From Candidatus Terasakiella magnetica (GTDB lineage: Bacteria > Pseudomonadota > Alphaproteobacteria > Rhodospirillales > Terasakiellaceae), in the NCBI RefSeq assembly GCF_900093605.1, contig NZ_FLYE01000034.1, positions 124,001 through 188,000 of the forward strand: DNA of 64,000 bases, in the 5' to 3' direction. The notes beneath the pieces were generated by a model. It was not told where the DNA came from. It worked only from the letters and a program-made list of their open reading frames with translations, and searched no databases. The stretch's first letter is position 1. The number at the start of each line of letters is the position of its first letter. Of this stretch, positions 46,585 to 57,118 are shown piece after piece. The translations under genes and the position numbers were made by a program.

Positions 46585-48120
46585 CTAAACAGCAAAAGCC
46601 TGTTCTGTTTTCCTAGACATATTGGGACGATAGGACAGGCTTTCTGCGATATGGTCCGCCTTCACATTCTCACACCCTTCCAAATCTGCCAAAGTGCGGG
46701 CCACACGCAAGACACGGTGATAGCCGCGCGCAGAAAGTTTCAATTTATTGGTCGCTTCCAACAGCAGGTTTTGCCCGGCTTGATCCGGCTGACTGATTTT
46801 TAAAAGAAATTCCCCATCGGCCTCTGCATTAGTGCGCAGGCCTTTTTCCTGATAACGTTCTTTTTGCACCATACGTGCGCGCAACACCCGTGCGCGCACC
46901 TCTTGTGTTCCCTCACTTGAAGGCGGCAGGTGCAAATCCATGGGGCTTACAGGCGGCACATCTAAATGCAGATCAATCCGGTCCAAAAGCGGACCTGAGA
47001 TTTTATCACGATAGGTTTCTGCGCATTTGGGCGCACGCGAACAGGCAAGGGCCGCATCATCTAAATGCCCACAACGACACGGGTTCATAGCGGCAATAAG
47101 TTGCACGCGCGCGGGATAGCTCACATGGGCATTGGCACGCGCAATCTCAGCACGCCCAGTCTCTAGAGGTTGGCGCAAGGCTTCCAAGGCCGTGCGGTTA
47201 TATTCAGGCAACTCATCTAAAAACAACACCCCAAGATGGGCCAAGGAAACCTCCCCGGGGCGCACGCGATGACCACCGCCAATCAAGGCAGGCATAGAGG
47301 CACTATGATGAGGATCGCGAAACGGGCGCTCCACCATCAAGCCGCCTTCAGGCAAGGTGCCTGCAATGGAATGGATCATGGAAACTTCCAAAGCCTCATG
47401 GGCATCAAGGGGTGGTAAAATACCGGGAAGGCGACGCGCCAACATGGATTTCCCCGCACCCGGGGGACCACAAAGCAAGAGATTATGGCTTCCAGCCGCC
47501 GCCACCTCTAATGCACGTTTGGCACTTTCTTGTCCGCGGATATCGCGCAAATCCGGCATCTCACCTGTGTTTTGTTGCACCACTTTAATGGGTTGTGGAC
47601 GGTTTAAAAGCTGACGACCTTTAAAATGATTGACCAGTTCCAGTAAATCATGCGGAGCCAACACATCCAGATCCCCCGCCCAGACCGCTTCGCCGCCTTG
47701 GGGTTTGGGGCATAAAATATTGCGCTCACTCACTTGAGCATGAATGGCGGCAGGTAACACGCCTGTTACCGGAGAAATCCGCCCATCCAAGGCAAGCTCC
47801 CCCAACACAATAAAAGGCAAAAGCTCTTCCTCAGAAATCACCCCCATGGCGGCTAACAAACCAAGGGCAATAGGCAAATCAAAATGTGAGCCTTCTTTTG
47901 CCAGATCAGCAGGTGAAAGATTAACCGTGATCCTTTTAGGTGGTAAAGAGAGCCCCAACGCCGTAAGCGCTGCACGCACCCTTTCACGCGCCTCAGAAAC
48001 CGCCTTATCCGCCAAGCCGACAATATTAAGGGCGGGAAGTCCTGTGGTGATTGAAACTTGGACTTCGACTTCAATAACGTCTATGCCACTAAAAGTAACT
48101 GTTGTAATGCGTGCCGTCAT
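46585..48120 (-). CDS. comM: YifB/ComM-type Mg-chelatase-like AAA+ ATPase
   Basis: 511 residues. N-terminal Lon-type domain (VTFSGIDVIEVEVQVSITTGLPALNIVGL), then Walker A GPPGAGKSMLARRLPGILPP and Walker B LFLDELPEYNR, a zinc-like AMNPCRCGH and a C-terminal YHRVLRVARTLADL. ComM is a branch-migration helicase that extends recombination during natural transformation. Whether this bacterium is competent cannot be told here. Two repeat copies lie upstream. Confidence 0.93.
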   Translation of the reverse strand: MTARITTVTFSGIDVIEVEVQVSITTGLPALNIVGLADKAVSEARERVRAALTALGLSLPPKRITVNLSPADLAKEGSHFDLPIALGLLAAMGVISEEELLPFIVLGELALDGRISPVTGVLPAAIHAQVSERNILCPKPQGGEAVWAGDLDVLAPHDLLELVNHFKGRQLLNRPQPIKVVQQNTGEMPDLRDIRGQESAKRALEVAAAGSHNLLLCGPPGAGKSMLARRLPGILPPLDAHEALEVSMIHSIAGTLPEGGLMVERPFRDPHHSASMPALIGGGHRVRPGEVSLAHLGVLFLDELPEYNRTALEALRQPLETGRAEIARANAHVSYPARVQLIAAMNPCRCGHLDDAALACSRAPKCAETYRDKISGPLLDRIDLHLDVPPVSPMDLHLPPSSEGTQEVRARVLRARMVQKERYQEKGLRTNAEADGEFLLKISQPDQAGQNLLLEATNKLKLSARGYHRVLRVARTLADLEGCENVKADHIAESLSYRPNMSRKTEQAFAV

Positions 48121-48140
48121 AAGAAAACCCTTTCATTTAA

Positions 48141-48202
48141 TCCCTGTCATGCTGGGCTTGATCCTGCATTAAGGTGGATTCTGGCCTTCGCCAGAATGAC
48201 GA
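48141..48202. repeat. Dispersed repeat family, copy 7
   Basis: Bounded by GTCAT (48146-48150) and ATGAC (48196-48200), with the hairpin TTCTGG-ccttcg-CCAGAA. Confidence 0.75.
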
Positions 48203-48245
48203 ATGCATGTTTGAAAGTTGCTATGAAAAGGTCAGGGGCATTTTA

Positions 48246-48290
48246 TCCCTGTCATGCTGGGCTTGATCCAGCATCCAGATGGATTAATGG
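48246..48290. repeat. Dispersed repeat family, copy 8
   Basis: Begins CCCTGTCATGCTGGGCTTGA exactly like copy 7; contains ATGCTGG (48254-48260) and CCAGCAT (48268-48274), then CCAGATGGATT. Confidence 0.75.
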
Positions 48291-48410
48291 CGCAGACGGT
48301 CTCTGGGTTAAACTTACCCCCTAATATTGTCATGGTGACAATCTTTTAATTGTTACCTTTCCGAACAATCCCTATCTTGGAATAATTCAAAGTAATTAAG
48401 GATTCCCCTC

Positions 48411-49613
48411 ATGGGTAAACGGGCTTGGACGATTATCATCTGCGGTGCACTGATTTTAGCCATCGGTATGGGCATGCGTCAAAACCATGGTTTGTTTATT
48501 GAACCCATGCGCATGGAACTGGGCTGGCAGTTGGGTGTGTTTGCCCTTGCCCTTGCCATCCAGAACCTCATGTGGGGGGTGGCCCAGCCTTTTGCCGGGG
48601 CCTTAGCCGATAAATATGGCTCGCGCCCTGTTTTGCTGGTCGGGGTGTTTGTCTATGTACTTGGCCTTGTCGGTATGGCCTTTCCCCAAGGCCCCATGAT
48701 GCTTCATATGAGTGCGGGCGTGTTGGTTGGTATTGGGGTCGCCGCCATGGGTTTGCCTGTGGTACTGGGTGCAGTTGCGCGCATGGTGTCAGAAGAAAAA
48801 CGCAGCACGGCCCTTGGTATTGCCTCTATGGGGGGCTCTTTTGGGCAGTTTCTTTTTGCCCCCGTCTCTCAAGGTTTAATCAATGAATATGGCTGGTCCA
48901 TTGCCTTGGCGACCTTGGCTGCCATTGCCGCCCTTGGGGTGTTTCTTGCCTTACAAGTCAACTCCAAACCCGGTGAGGAAGAGCATCACCCTTCTCAAAT
49001 CAATCAAACCATGGGCCAAGCCTTGCATGAAGCCTTTGGCACCAACAGTTATATCCTGCTTAATCTGGGTTTCTTTGTCTGTGGGTTTCATATTGCCTTT
49101 ATCGTCACCCACCTGCCCATGTTTTTATCGACCTGTAATATCGCACCTGAAGTAGGCGCCACAGCCCTTGCGGTGATTGGGCTTTCCAATATGGCGGGGA
49201 CTTATATTGCAGGGGTCTTGGGCGGTAAATATTCCAAGAAATATCTGCTAAGCATCATCTATCTTTCCCGCGCAGCAGCCATTCTTATCTATACCTTAAT
49301 GCCCATCACGGTCTTTTCTACCCTTGCCTTTGCCGTTGCCATGGGGGCCTTGTGGCTCTCAACCGTGCCGCTGACCAGTGGCTTGGTCGGGGTGATGTTT
49401 GGCACGCGCTATATGGGGACACTTTTTGCCATTACGCTTTTCACCCACCAGATCGGCGCGTTTTTCGGGGCGTGGCTGGGCGGATATTTTTACGATCTGA
49501 CAGGCAGCTTTGATGGCGCGTGGTATGTTTCCATCGCCCTTGGTGTTTTCTCAGCTGTGGTCCATCTCCCCATTAAGGAAATGGCGGTGAAAAGGGAAAC
49601 TAAAACCGCTTAA
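48411..49613 (+). CDS. Major facilitator superfamily transporter
   Basis: 400 residues, 12 predicted helices. Starts with a membrane segment and has MRQNHGLFIEPMRMELGW and the loop-2 motif GALADKYGSRPVLLVG (motif A). The general look (early GxxxxHGLF and a large central loop) is that of the monocarboxylate/oxalate-type or YbfB-like carriers. Substrate unknown. Alone, convergent with the quinone oxidoreductase with stops 3 bases apart. Confidence 0.86.
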   Translation: MGKRAWTIIICGALILAIGMGMRQNHGLFIEPMRMELGWQLGVFALALAIQNLMWGVAQPFAGALADKYGSRPVLLVGVFVYVLGLVGMAFPQGPMMLHMSAGVLVGIGVAAMGLPVVLGAVARMVSEEKRSTALGIASMGGSFGQFLFAPVSQGLINEYGWSIALATLAAIAALGVFLALQVNSKPGEEEHHPSQINQTMGQALHEAFGTNSYILLNLGFFVCGFHIAFIVTHLPMFLSTCNIAPEVGATALAVIGLSNMAGTYIAGVLGGKYSKKYLLSIIYLSRAAAILIYTLMPITVFSTLAFAVAMGALWLSTVPLTSGLVGVMFGTRYMGTLFAITLFTHQIGAFFGAWLGGYFYDLTGSFDGAWYVSIALGVFSAVVHLPIKEMAVKRETKTA

Positions 49614-49615
49614 CC

Positions 49616-50590
49616 CTAAAGGGTCACCACCACCTTACCTGTGGATTTACGGCTGATCAGTGCGTGATAGGCTTCTTTAATATCATCCAGTGCAAAAGTC
49701 ATGGAGACATGAGGTTTTAAAGAGCCTTCTTCAATCCAGCCCATAAGTTCAGCAAAAGAAGCACGCAAGCTATCGGGATCAAGCGTGCGATAAGCCCCCC
49801 AGTGATAACCAATACAGGTGATATTTTTCACCATCATGATATTGGCGGGAATTTGAGGAATATCACCACTGGCAAATCCCACAACCAAGATACGCCCATC
49901 TTGGCGGGTGGAGCGCAAAGTCTCGGTAAAGAGATCACCCCCGACAGGATCATAAGCCACGTGGGAGCCTAAGCCCCCCGTCAGTTCCTTGATCTTTTCA
50001 CGCACATTACCGTCACGATAATCAATCAGATGGTCCGCGCCATGGTCTTTACAAATGGCAAGCTTTTCTGCCCCGCCTGCACTGGCAATAACGGTTGCGC
50101 CAATGCGTTTACCAATTTCAACTGCCGTGAGCCCCACCCCACCAGCTGCGCCATGGACCACCAAGGTTTCCCCCGCCTTCAAGTTTGCCTTCATGCGCAA
50201 ACCATGGTGCGACGTGCCATAGGCCACAGGGATGGCAGCAGCGGTTTTAAAATCCAGATTATCCGCAATGGGATACACATCATGGGCTTTTGCAAGGGCA
50301 TATTCAGCAAAACCACCCCAATCAAGCACCGCCATGACCCGATCACCCACCTTACATGTGGTGACAGTAGCGCCCACGGCCTCAACCACACCTGCGCATT
50401 CCAGACCCGGTGAGAAAGGAAGCGGGGGCTTGACCTGATATTTACCTTTCACAATCAAACTATCGGCAAAGTTCAACGCACTGGCATGAACGCGGATTAA
50501 AACCTGATCCTCATTGGGGCTGGGGATATCGATGTCGAGGATTTCGAGATTTTCATAGCCCTCAAGGGAGGTGCAAACTGCCGCTTTCAT
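49616..50590 (-). CDS. Zinc-free NADPH:quinone oxidoreductase family protein
   Basis: 324 residues, medium-chain dehydrogenase/reductase without the zinc ligands of alcohol dehydrogenases. NADPH-binding Rossmann core VHGAAGGVGLTAVEIGKRIGAT, GADHLIDYRD and the C-terminal FALDDIKEAYHALISRKSTGKVVV are typical of QOR/zeta-crystallin-like enzymes. Likely reduces quinones or enoyl substrates. Start ATG at 50590. Confidence 0.88.
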   Translation of the reverse strand: MKAAVCTSLEGYENLEILDIDIPSPNEDQVLIRVHASALNFADSLIVKGKYQVKPPLPFSPGLECAGVVEAVGATVTTCKVGDRVMAVLDWGGFAEYALAKAHDVYPIADNLDFKTAAAIPVAYGTSHHGLRMKANLKAGETLVVHGAAGGVGLTAVEIGKRIGATVIASAGGAEKLAICKDHGADHLIDYRDGNVREKIKELTGGLGSHVAYDPVGGDLFTETLRSTRQDGRILVVGFASGDIPQIPANIMMVKNITCIGYHWGAYRTLDPDSLRASFAELMGWIEEGSLKPHVSMTFALDDIKEAYHALISRKSTGKVVVTL

Positions 50591-50666
50591 ATAAGAACTC
50601 CATTTGCTATATAGCCAGTGATCGTGTCACCAAAACAGATGTAGAGTCTTTGTGGCATAGAAAGAG

Positions 50667-50691
50667 ATTCCCAATCAAGTTGGGAATGACG
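50667..50691. repeat. Dispersed repeat, partial copy 9
   Basis: ATTCCCAA-tcaag-TTGGGAAT followed by GACG, the ATGACG end of the family. It precedes the SPOUT methyltransferase gene. Confidence 0.5.
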
Positions 50692-50721
50692 AAAATCATA
50701 TGGATATGTGGAGCAAAGATC

Positions 50722-51297
50722 ATGCGTGGGTATTTCGGCATTGGCATTCACGGGGTGAATAAACCTTTTAATATCGGTAATCTATATCGAACTGCCCATG
50801 CCTTTGGCGCAAGCTTCGTCTTTACGGTAGATGCGAAATATTCAAAAACCAAAGGCCATAAGACCGATACATCCAAGGCGGTGGAACATACCCCGTTTTA
50901 TTCTTTCCCCAATTTAGAGGACATGATGTTGCCACAGGGCTGTCAGCTTGTCGGGGTGGAATTAACCGAGGATGCGGTGGAACTGCCCAGTTTTCGCCAT
51001 CCCACCAATGCGGCCTATATCTTGGGGCCAGAACGTTCAAACTTGCCCGATAGCACCATTGAGCGCTGTGACCATATCATTAAAATCCCCATGAAGTTCT
51101 GCGTGAATGTGGGGGTTGCCGGGGCTTTGGTCATGTATGATCGCCTTCAAAGTATGGGCCGTTTTGCCCCCCGGCCCGTGCGCGCAGGCGGACCAACACA
51201 AGAGCTTGCCCCCACAGGGCACGGCAGCCCGCGCTTTCGCCTTGGTTCCCCCTTTGAACAGGCACCACCTAGCGTTGCTGAAAAGTGGGATGAGTAA
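50722..51297 (+). CDS. TrmH/SpoU-type SPOUT RNA methyltransferase
   Basis: 191 residues from the ATG at 50722 with GGAG upstream. SPOUT motifs: motif 1 NIGNLYRTAHAFGA, motif 2 YILGPERSNLPD and motif 3 IPMKFCVNVGVAGALVMYDR. Methylates a ribose 2'-OH in tRNA or rRNA; target unknown. It has an extra 40-residue proline/arginine-rich tail (RFAPRPVRAGGPTQELA ...) not needed for the fold. The frame is open to 50650 through a repeat and not used. Confidence 0.88.
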   Translation: MRGYFGIGIHGVNKPFNIGNLYRTAHAFGASFVFTVDAKYSKTKGHKTDTSKAVEHTPFYSFPNLEDMMLPQGCQLVGVELTEDAVELPSFRHPTNAAYILGPERSNLPDSTIERCDHIIKIPMKFCVNVGVAGALVMYDRLQSMGRFAPRPVRAGGPTQELAPTGHGSPRFRLGSPFEQAPPSVAEKWDE

Positions 51298-51536
51298 TCC
51301 GGTACTTTAGGGCGAATCCAAGAATTAAATGCGCATTACAGTACCGATTTTGTTCGCAAACTAAGCAATAATACCTGAAAAATTGCCTCTATCGGTCATA
51401 CCAATGGGGTTAAATCGCCTTTATTTTGGGGAATTTAGCCCTAAATGGCCTTGGCACATTGACTTCGACCTAAGACAGGGTTAGACCGGATATGTTTTTC
51501 AGTATCCCTCTTTTTCATGGTAAAAGGAACCGCTCC
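51298..51536. other. Upstream region of the sdh operon
   Basis: 239 bases without a gene. Contains ATTTAG-cc-CTAAAT (51433-51446), a possible operator, and a TTGACT at about 51459 that could be a -35. No riboswitch was recognised. Confidence 0.35.
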
Positions 51537-51917
51537 ATGACTACGGGAAATCGGCCGTTATCGCCGCACCTACAAGTTTACAAACTGCCTATGGCAGGTA
51601 AAATGTCAATTACGCACCGCATGACCGGGATCATCATGTCCCTTGGTCTGGTGTTTTTCACTTATTGGATTGTCGCAGCCGCGTACGGTCCGGAAAGCTT
51701 CGCTACAGCACAGGAATTGATGACGTCATGGTTTGGCATGATCATTATTTTCGGCTGGACAGCTTGTCTGTTTTATCACCTCGTGAATGGTATTCGCCAC
51801 ATGCGTTGGGATACGGGTAAAGGCCTTGAGAAAGAAGATCTCATTGCGTCTGGTCGTGTCACAATCGGTCTGGCTGTCATTCTGACGGTGGCCTTCTGGA
51901 TTTTTGCAGTGCTGTGA
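51537..51917 (+). CDS. sdhC: Succinate dehydrogenase cytochrome b556 subunit SdhC
   Basis: 126 residues from the ATG at 51537 with AGGA 8 bases before. Starts with RPLSPHLQVYKLP, the SdhC motif SITHRMTGI and three membrane helices; LFYHLVNGIRHMRWD carries the heme-ligand-type His. Anchors complex II and binds ubiquinone. First gene of sdhCDAB. Confidence 0.95.
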   Translation: MTTGNRPLSPHLQVYKLPMAGKMSITHRMTGIIMSLGLVFFTYWIVAAAYGPESFATAQELMTSWFGMIIIFGWTACLFYHLVNGIRHMRWDTGKGLEKEDLIASGRVTIGLAVILTVAFWIFAVL

Positions 51918-51927
51918 GGATGAACTA

Positions 51928-52308
51928 ATGAAGATGCAAAGTTATTTGGGTCAGGCACGTAATACTGGCTCTACAAAGAACGGCGTCCATCACTGGTGGC
52001 ATCAGCGTTTAACCGCTATCGCCCTAGTGCCGCTCGCTCTTTGGTTCGTTTTCTCTATCATTGGTCTCGCTGACGCCGATCATGCCGCCTATAAGGACTG
52101 GCTCGGTGATCACGGCAATATGGTCTTTTTGTGCTTGTTCATCTTTGTGATGTTCTACCACGCTGTTCTCGGCCTTCAGGTCGTGATCGAAGACTATGTG
52201 TCTTGTGAGGCAAAGAAGATTTTTCTTCTTGTCTTTGTGAAACTGATCGCAGCGCTGATGGGCTTCTCGGCCATCACTGCAGTTCTGCGCGTCGCCTTTG
52301 GAGGCTAA
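51928..52308 (+). CDS. sdhD: Succinate dehydrogenase membrane anchor SdhD
   Basis: 126 residues from the ATG at 51928 behind GAGG. Three helices; HHWWHQRLTAIALVPLALW and FYHAVLGLQVVIEDYV match the SdhD pattern (quinone and heme site). Ten bases after sdhC, six before sdhA. Confidence 0.93.
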   Translation: MKMQSYLGQARNTGSTKNGVHHWWHQRLTAIALVPLALWFVFSIIGLADADHAAYKDWLGDHGNMVFLCLFIFVMFYHAVLGLQVVIEDYVSCEAKKIFLLVFVKLIAALMGFSAITAVLRVAFGG

Positions 52309-52314
52309 TGAACC

Positions 52315-54105
52315 ATGGCTAATCAGCCTTACGAAATTATCGAACACGAATATGACGTGGTCGTATTGGGTGCCGGTGGTGCAGGTTTGCGCGCGACGCT
52401 CGGTATGGCGGCGACAGGCCTGAAAACGGCTTGTGTTACTAAAGTTTTCCCAACACGTTCTCACACGGTTGCAGCACAGGGCGGCGTTGGCGCAGCTCTT
52501 GGCAACATGGCTGAGGACAAGTGGCAATGGCACATGTACGATACGGTGAAAGGTTCCGACTGGCTCGGCGACCAAGACGCCATCGAATATATGTGTCGCA
52601 ACGCCATCCCTGCTGTACAGGAACTGGAACATTTCGGTGTGCCGTTCTCTCGTACAGAAGAAGGTAAAATCTACCAGCGTCCGTTTGGTGGTCACATGTC
52701 TAACTACGGTGAAGCACCTGTTCAACGTGCTTGTGCCGCAGCTGACCGTACCGGCCATGCGATCCTTCACACATTGTATTCACAGTGTTTGAAACATGAT
52801 GCGACATTCTTTGTTGAGTACATCGGTATTGATCTGCTGATGGAAGACGGTGTGTGTCGTGGTCTGGTAGCCTGGGATTTGGATACAGGTAAAATCCACC
52901 GCTTCCGCGCCCACAAAGTTGTTATGGCAACAGGTGGTTACGGTCGTGCTTGGTTCTCTTGTACATCTGCCCATACTTGTACGGGTGATGGTAACGGTAT
53001 GGCTGCACGTGCAGGCATTCCTTTGCAGGATCATGAATTCGTTCAGTTCCACCCAACCGGTATCTACGGCTCTGGCTGTTTGATCACTGAGGGTGCACGT
53101 GGTGAAGGTGGTTACCTCACCAACTCTGAAGGTGAACGCTTCATGCCGAACTACGCACCGACGGCGAAAGACCTTGCTTCGCGTGATGTTGTATCACGTT
53201 CGATGGCGATGGAAATTCGTGAAGGTCGCGGTGTTGGTGAAGAAAACGACCATATCTATCTGCACCTTGAGCATCTTCCTGAAGAAGAACTTCTCAAGCG
53301 TCTGCCGGGTATCACTGAAACAGCGAAAATCTTTGCTGGTGTGGATGCAGCCAAAGAACCTATTCCGGTTCTGCCAACGGTTCACTACAACATGGGTGGT
53401 ATTCCAACCAACTATCATGGCGAAGTTGTTAACCCAACTAAAGATGACCCTGATGCGGTTTGCGAAGGCCTGATGGCTATTGGTGAATGTGCTTCAGCAT
53501 CTGTTCACGGTGCAAACCGTCTGGGTACAAACTCTTTGTTGGATATCGTTGTCTTTGGTCGCGCAGCTGCCATTCGTTGTTCTGAAACAATGAAAGCAGG
53601 CGAGCCACATAAAGCGATTGACGAGAGCCTTACAGACAAGATCATGGAACGCTTTGATCGTTTGCGCAATGCAAATGGCGAGCATAAAACAGCTGACGTT
53701 CGCCTTGAAATGCAAAAAACAATGCAAACGCACGCAGCCGTATTCCGTGAAGGGCCAAGCCTTAAAGAAGGTATGGACAAAATCTTCGAAATTTCGAAGA
53801 AATTGGACAGCCTTAAAGTTACAGACCGTTCTATGGTTTGGAACTCTGATCTGGTTGAGACCCTTGAGCTTGAAAACCTGATGGCTTGTGCGAAAGCAAC
53901 AATTGTTTCAGCCGAAGCACGTAAAGAGTCACGCGGTGCACATGCACATGAAGACTTCCCAAATCGTGATGACGAAGAATGGATGAAACATACTTTGGCA
54001 TACGTTAAAGCTGATGGTTCTGTTGAGCTTGATTATCGTCCGGTCCACACATGGACATTGACGGATGAGATTGAGTACATCGTGCCTAAAGAACGTGTTT
54101 ACTAA
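52315..54105 (+). CDS. sdhA: Succinate dehydrogenase flavoprotein subunit SdhA
   Basis: 596 residues, full length. FAD-binding [18 protein letters not shown], the covalent-FAD His in [17 protein letters not shown], the catalytic [25 protein letters not shown] block and [13 protein letters not shown]. Oxidises succinate at the cytosolic side of the inner membrane. Codon use is strongly biased (highly expressed). Confidence 0.98.
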   Translation: MANQPYEIIEHEYDVVVLGAGGAGLRATLGMAATGLKTACVTKVFPTRSHTVAAQGGVGAALGNMAEDKWQWHMYDTVKGSDWLGDQDAIEYMCRNAIPAVQELEHFGVPFSRTEEGKIYQRPFGGHMSNYGEAPVQRACAAADRTGHAILHTLYSQCLKHDATFFVEYIGIDLLMEDGVCRGLVAWDLDTGKIHRFRAHKVVMATGGYGRAWFSCTSAHTCTGDGNGMAARAGIPLQDHEFVQFHPTGIYGSGCLITEGARGEGGYLTNSEGERFMPNYAPTAKDLASRDVVSRSMAMEIREGRGVGEENDHIYLHLEHLPEEELLKRLPGITETAKIFAGVDAAKEPIPVLPTVHYNMGGIPTNYHGEVVNPTKDDPDAVCEGLMAIGECASASVHGANRLGTNSLLDIVVFGRAAAIRCSETMKAGEPHKAIDESLTDKIMERFDRLRNANGEHKTADVRLEMQKTMQTHAAVFREGPSLKEGMDKIFEISKKLDSLKVTDRSMVWNSDLVETLELENLMACAKATIVSAEARKESRGAHAHEDFPNRDDEEWMKHTLAYVKADGSVELDYRPVHTWTLTDEIEYIVPKERVY

Positions 54106-54119
54106 GAGGAGCTTAGAAA

Positions 54120-54899
54120 ATGGCTGAATTTTCTCTACCCGCCAATTCGGTGGTTAAAGAAGGCAAGACCTTCAAAGCTCCTGATGGGGCTTCGAACGTT
54201 AAGAAGTTCAAAATCTACCGTTACGATCCTGATTCAGGTGAAAACCCGTCTCTGGATACATTCGAGATTGATCTCGATGATTGTGGCCCGATGATTTTGG
54301 ATGCGCTGATCAAAATCAAAAATGAAGTTGATACAACGCTGACATTCCGTCGTTCTTGTCGTGAAGGTATTTGTGGTTCTTGTGCGATGAATATCGACGG
54401 GACAAACACATTGGCTTGTTTGAAGCCCATTGCAGAAGTTGATGGTGATTGTGCGATTTATCCACTGCCGCATATGCCTGTGATCAAGGATCTGGTCCCA
54501 GACCTGAACCTGCCTTATGCGCAACTTCGTTCTGTTGAACCTTGGATGCAAGCTGATACACCAGCACCTGCAAATGAAGAGCGTTTACAGTCTATTGAAG
54601 AGCGTGAAAAGCTGGATGGTCTTTGGGAATGTATCTTGTGCTTCTCTTGCCAGACATCTTGCCCATCTTACTGGTGGAACGGCGACCGTTACCTCGGCCC
54701 AGCTGTTTTACTACAAGCATATCGCTGGATTGCAGATTCACGTGACGAAGCAACAGGTAAACGCCTTGATGATCTTAACGATCCATTCAAAGTGTACCGT
54801 TGCCACACGATCATGAACTGTACAAACACTTGCCCGAAAGGCCTAAACCCGGGTAAAGCGATTGCAGAGATCAAGAAATTGCAGTTTGAACGTCAATAG
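54120..54899 (+). CDS. sdhB: Succinate dehydrogenase iron-sulfur subunit SdhB
   Basis: 259 residues. [2Fe-2S] motif CREGICGSC ... C, then [12 protein letters not shown] for [4Fe-4S] and [21 protein letters not shown] for [3Fe-4S]. Passes electrons from SdhA to quinone. Last gene of the operon; terminator 20 bases on. Confidence 0.97.
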   Translation: MAEFSLPANSVVKEGKTFKAPDGASNVKKFKIYRYDPDSGENPSLDTFEIDLDDCGPMILDALIKIKNEVDTTLTFRRSCREGICGSCAMNIDGTNTLACLKPIAEVDGDCAIYPLPHMPVIKDLVPDLNLPYAQLRSVEPWMQADTPAPANEERLQSIEEREKLDGLWECILCFSCQTSCPSYWWNGDRYLGPAVLLQAYRWIADSRDEATGKRLDDLNDPFKVYRCHTIMNCTNTCPKGLNPGKAIAEIKKLQFERQ

Positions 54900-54920
54900 A
54901 CTTTCAAATTTCTGATCAGA

Positions 54921-54953
54921 AAAAGCCGGAAGCGAAAGCCTCCGGCTTTTTTT
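54921..54953 (+). terminator. Terminator of sdhCDAB
   Basis: AAAGCCGGA / TCCGGCTTT with an inner GC/GC pair around GAAA, followed by a T tract. Confidence 0.92.
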
Positions 54954-55170
54954 ATGCAATTTTAAAGCGCCTCATAACCATATGATAAATATGGGTAAAT
55001 CATATATATTAGCCAAATGAATTAGAAACCACCACGTGATACTACTTTTGGAATATATAAAACAATACTTCCGTATATGTTATTTTGTTGAGTTTGCTTA
55101 AAACTTATGCAATTTATAGGGAAAATAATAAAAAAATCATATAAATTTTTACGTGGTTTACGAGGGTATT

Positions 55171-56571
55171 ATGTCATTCTTTGGTAAGAAGAAGACCGAA
55201 GTTACGCAGAACTCCAGTGTGGAGAGTGCCGTAACAACTGAGGTTGAGCATTGCGAGTTGTCTCTGGCCTTAGAACAAGTTAATGCGATTATGGAACGCG
55301 ACTATAGCCAAGTTCCCGAAGGTCGTGATGAATTAACTGTTAAGTTAAAGAAAATGGCACAAGAACAGCAAACGCGTGCCGAAACGCAGCTTTCGCGTTC
55401 TGTTGGACTTTCTGTTGCTAATAACTCAACAGTGATTTCCGTTGCCCGTTCTGCCCGCAGCTTGAAACAACTGAACGAGATTTCACAAAGCCTGGCCTCT
55501 GCCATGGAAGAAATGTCAGCATCCATTCGCGAGATTTCCAGCAGCACCCATCACAGTTCTGAAGAAGCCACTCATCTGCAGGAAATTGTCCAGCAAAGCA
55601 TGCTGGGTTCCCAAGAGGCCATCAATGCCATTAACGCCATTTCTGAATCGGTCAGCCATGGTGTGGATAAATTAAAAGATTTGGCTGATGCCTCAACCCA
55701 AATTGGTGAAGTGGTCGGCTTGATCAATAATATCGCCTCACAAACCAACTTATTAGCCCTAAATGCCACCATCGAGGCTGCACGCGCAGGCGAAGCGGGT
55801 AAAGGTTTTGCCGTGGTTGCCAGTGAGGTGAAAAACCTTGCCAACCAGACAGAGCGCGCCACAAGCGATATTAATGATCGTATTGAACGTTTGCGCCACG
55901 AGATGGAAGAGATCACCACATCCATGTCCGAAGGGGCAAGCGCTGTGGAAAATGGTCAACAGATCATCACCTCAACGCTTAAAAGCATGGAAGAGATCGA
56001 CCGTGGTGTAGACCGTGTGACCTCTGATATGCAAGGCATTGCCACTGTTTTAGAACAACAGCAAAGCGTGACGGGAGAAACGGCACAAAATGCGGGTGTC
56101 ATTTCTGATATGGCCAATGAAAACGTTAAATCAAACACTCAAGTGCTTGATGAAATGGACCAGACAGAAAAACTGCTGACCGAGCAAATGGATGCCTTAA
56201 TGCGCAACCAGTTTGCCGCACGTGATCTCATTCGCGCCAAGGCCGATCATATGGTTTGGCGCAAAAAACTGGCTGATATGCTGGTGGGTCGTGCAAACCT
56301 TGACCCCAATGAATTGGCTGATCATAAACATTGCCGCTTGGGTAAATGGTACTTTGGCGCACATGATGCTCAGGTTAAAGCCCATCCGGCCTTTAGTGCG
56401 ATTGATCCGCCCCATGAAAAAGTCCATGCATTGGGTATTGCAGCAGCACGCGCTTATGCAGAACATAATCTGGATGAAGCCATTGAGCTGGTCCATCAGG
56501 TAGAAGAGCCTTCAAAAGAGGTACAAGCCTATCTGGATGAACTCATCGAGTTTGTCGCTGGCCTCCAATAA
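55171..56571 (+). CDS. Cytosolic methyl-accepting chemoreceptor with CZB domain
   Basis: 466 residues from the ATG at 55171 with GAGGG upstream. No membrane helix or PAS domain. Residues about 20-90 are an N-terminal linker, about 100-360 the coiled-coil MCP signalling region with the hairpin tip [23 protein letters not shown]. Residues about 365-466 are a CZB zinc-binding domain with the conserved His (DHMVW), the Cys in [12 protein letters not shown] and a further PPHEKVH. CZB receptors sense zinc-linked signals such as hypochlorite or control diguanylate cyclases. Ends with a terminator; upstream 271 bases are AT-rich with no gene seen. Confidence 0.92.
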   Translation: MSFFGKKKTEVTQNSSVESAVTTEVEHCELSLALEQVNAIMERDYSQVPEGRDELTVKLKKMAQEQQTRAETQLSRSVGLSVANNSTVISVARSARSLKQLNEISQSLASAMEEMSASIREISSSTHHSSEEATHLQEIVQQSMLGSQEAINAINAISESVSHGVDKLKDLADASTQIGEVVGLINNIASQTNLLALNATIEAARAGEAGKGFAVVASEVKNLANQTERATSDINDRIERLRHEMEEITTSMSEGASAVENGQQIITSTLKSMEEIDRGVDRVTSDMQGIATVLEQQQSVTGETAQNAGVISDMANENVKSNTQVLDEMDQTEKLLTEQMDALMRNQFAARDLIRAKADHMVWRKKLADMLVGRANLDPNELADHKHCRLGKWYFGAHDAQVKAHPAFSAIDPPHEKVHALGIAAARAYAEHNLDEAIELVHQVEEPSKEVQAYLDELIEFVAGLQ

Positions 56572-56593
56572 AGCTTAAGTAACAGACTTTTTT

Positions 56594-56624
56594 AAAGAGC
56601 ATGTCGAAAGATATGCTCTTTTTT
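56594..56624 (+). terminator. Terminator of the CZB receptor gene
   Basis: AAAGAGCAT / ATGCTCTTT with a small loop, then T tract. Confidence 0.85.
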
Positions 56625-56698
56625 CATGCCTGTTAATCGCGTGTTTACTTCTTTGGGATAGGTTAGGACTAGGCAAATGAATAGGAAAGTCTAAAACC

Positions 56699-57085
56699 AT
56701 GTTTTTAAAACCAAAAAAAGCCATTGTACGGCGCAATCGCAACATCCATGCTGATATTAAAGGCACAGGCGAGCTTGATTTGCGCGGCAATGTTGAAGGC
56801 GATATTGAAGTAGATAACCTTGTAATCGGCAAAAAAGGCTGCGTTAAAGGCACTGTAGTTGCCGAAACCGTGCGCATCATGGGGTTTGTTAAAGGTAACA
56901 TTCAGGCCCGCGAAGTGATTATTGAAAAGAGCGCCCATATTGAAGGCGAACTTTCATATGAGCAGCTTACTGTAGCCCCACATGCTGATTTAGTGGCGAA
57001 ACTCACACCGCGCCCTTTGTTGAAACTCTGGAAAGATCGCAAACCTGTTGAGGAAGTTCTTGAAGGATTGCGCGCTGTCGCCTAA
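56699..57085 (+). CDS. Bactofilin-type polymer-forming protein
   Basis: 128 residues. A bactofilin (DUF583) core of right-handed beta-helix repeats (IKGTGELDLRGNVEGDIEVDNL, VKGTVVAETVRIMGFVKG, IQAREVIIEKSAHIEGELSYE) with short basic ends. Polymerises without nucleotide and anchors cell-wall or motility proteins. Single gene between the chemoreceptor and the 270-bp element. Confidence 0.88.
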   Translation: MFLKPKKAIVRRNRNIHADIKGTGELDLRGNVEGDIEVDNLVIGKKGCVKGTVVAETVRIMGFVKGNIQAREVIIEKSAHIEGELSYEQLTVAPHADLVAKLTPRPLLKLWKDRKPVEEVLEGLRAVA

Positions 57086-57118
57086 CGCTTTTTCTTAAAG
57101 ATTTAGACTTTTAAAACT

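Noticed and set aside
51433-51446. ATTTAG-cc-CTAAAT as an FNR or Fur site upstream of sdhC
   Set aside because: It does not match TTGATnnnnATCAA or a 19-bp Fur box; only mentioned as a possible operator.
52024-52770. 248-codon frame on the minus strand
   Set aside because: Antisense to sdhD and sdhA; a by-product of codon bias in these highly expressed genes.
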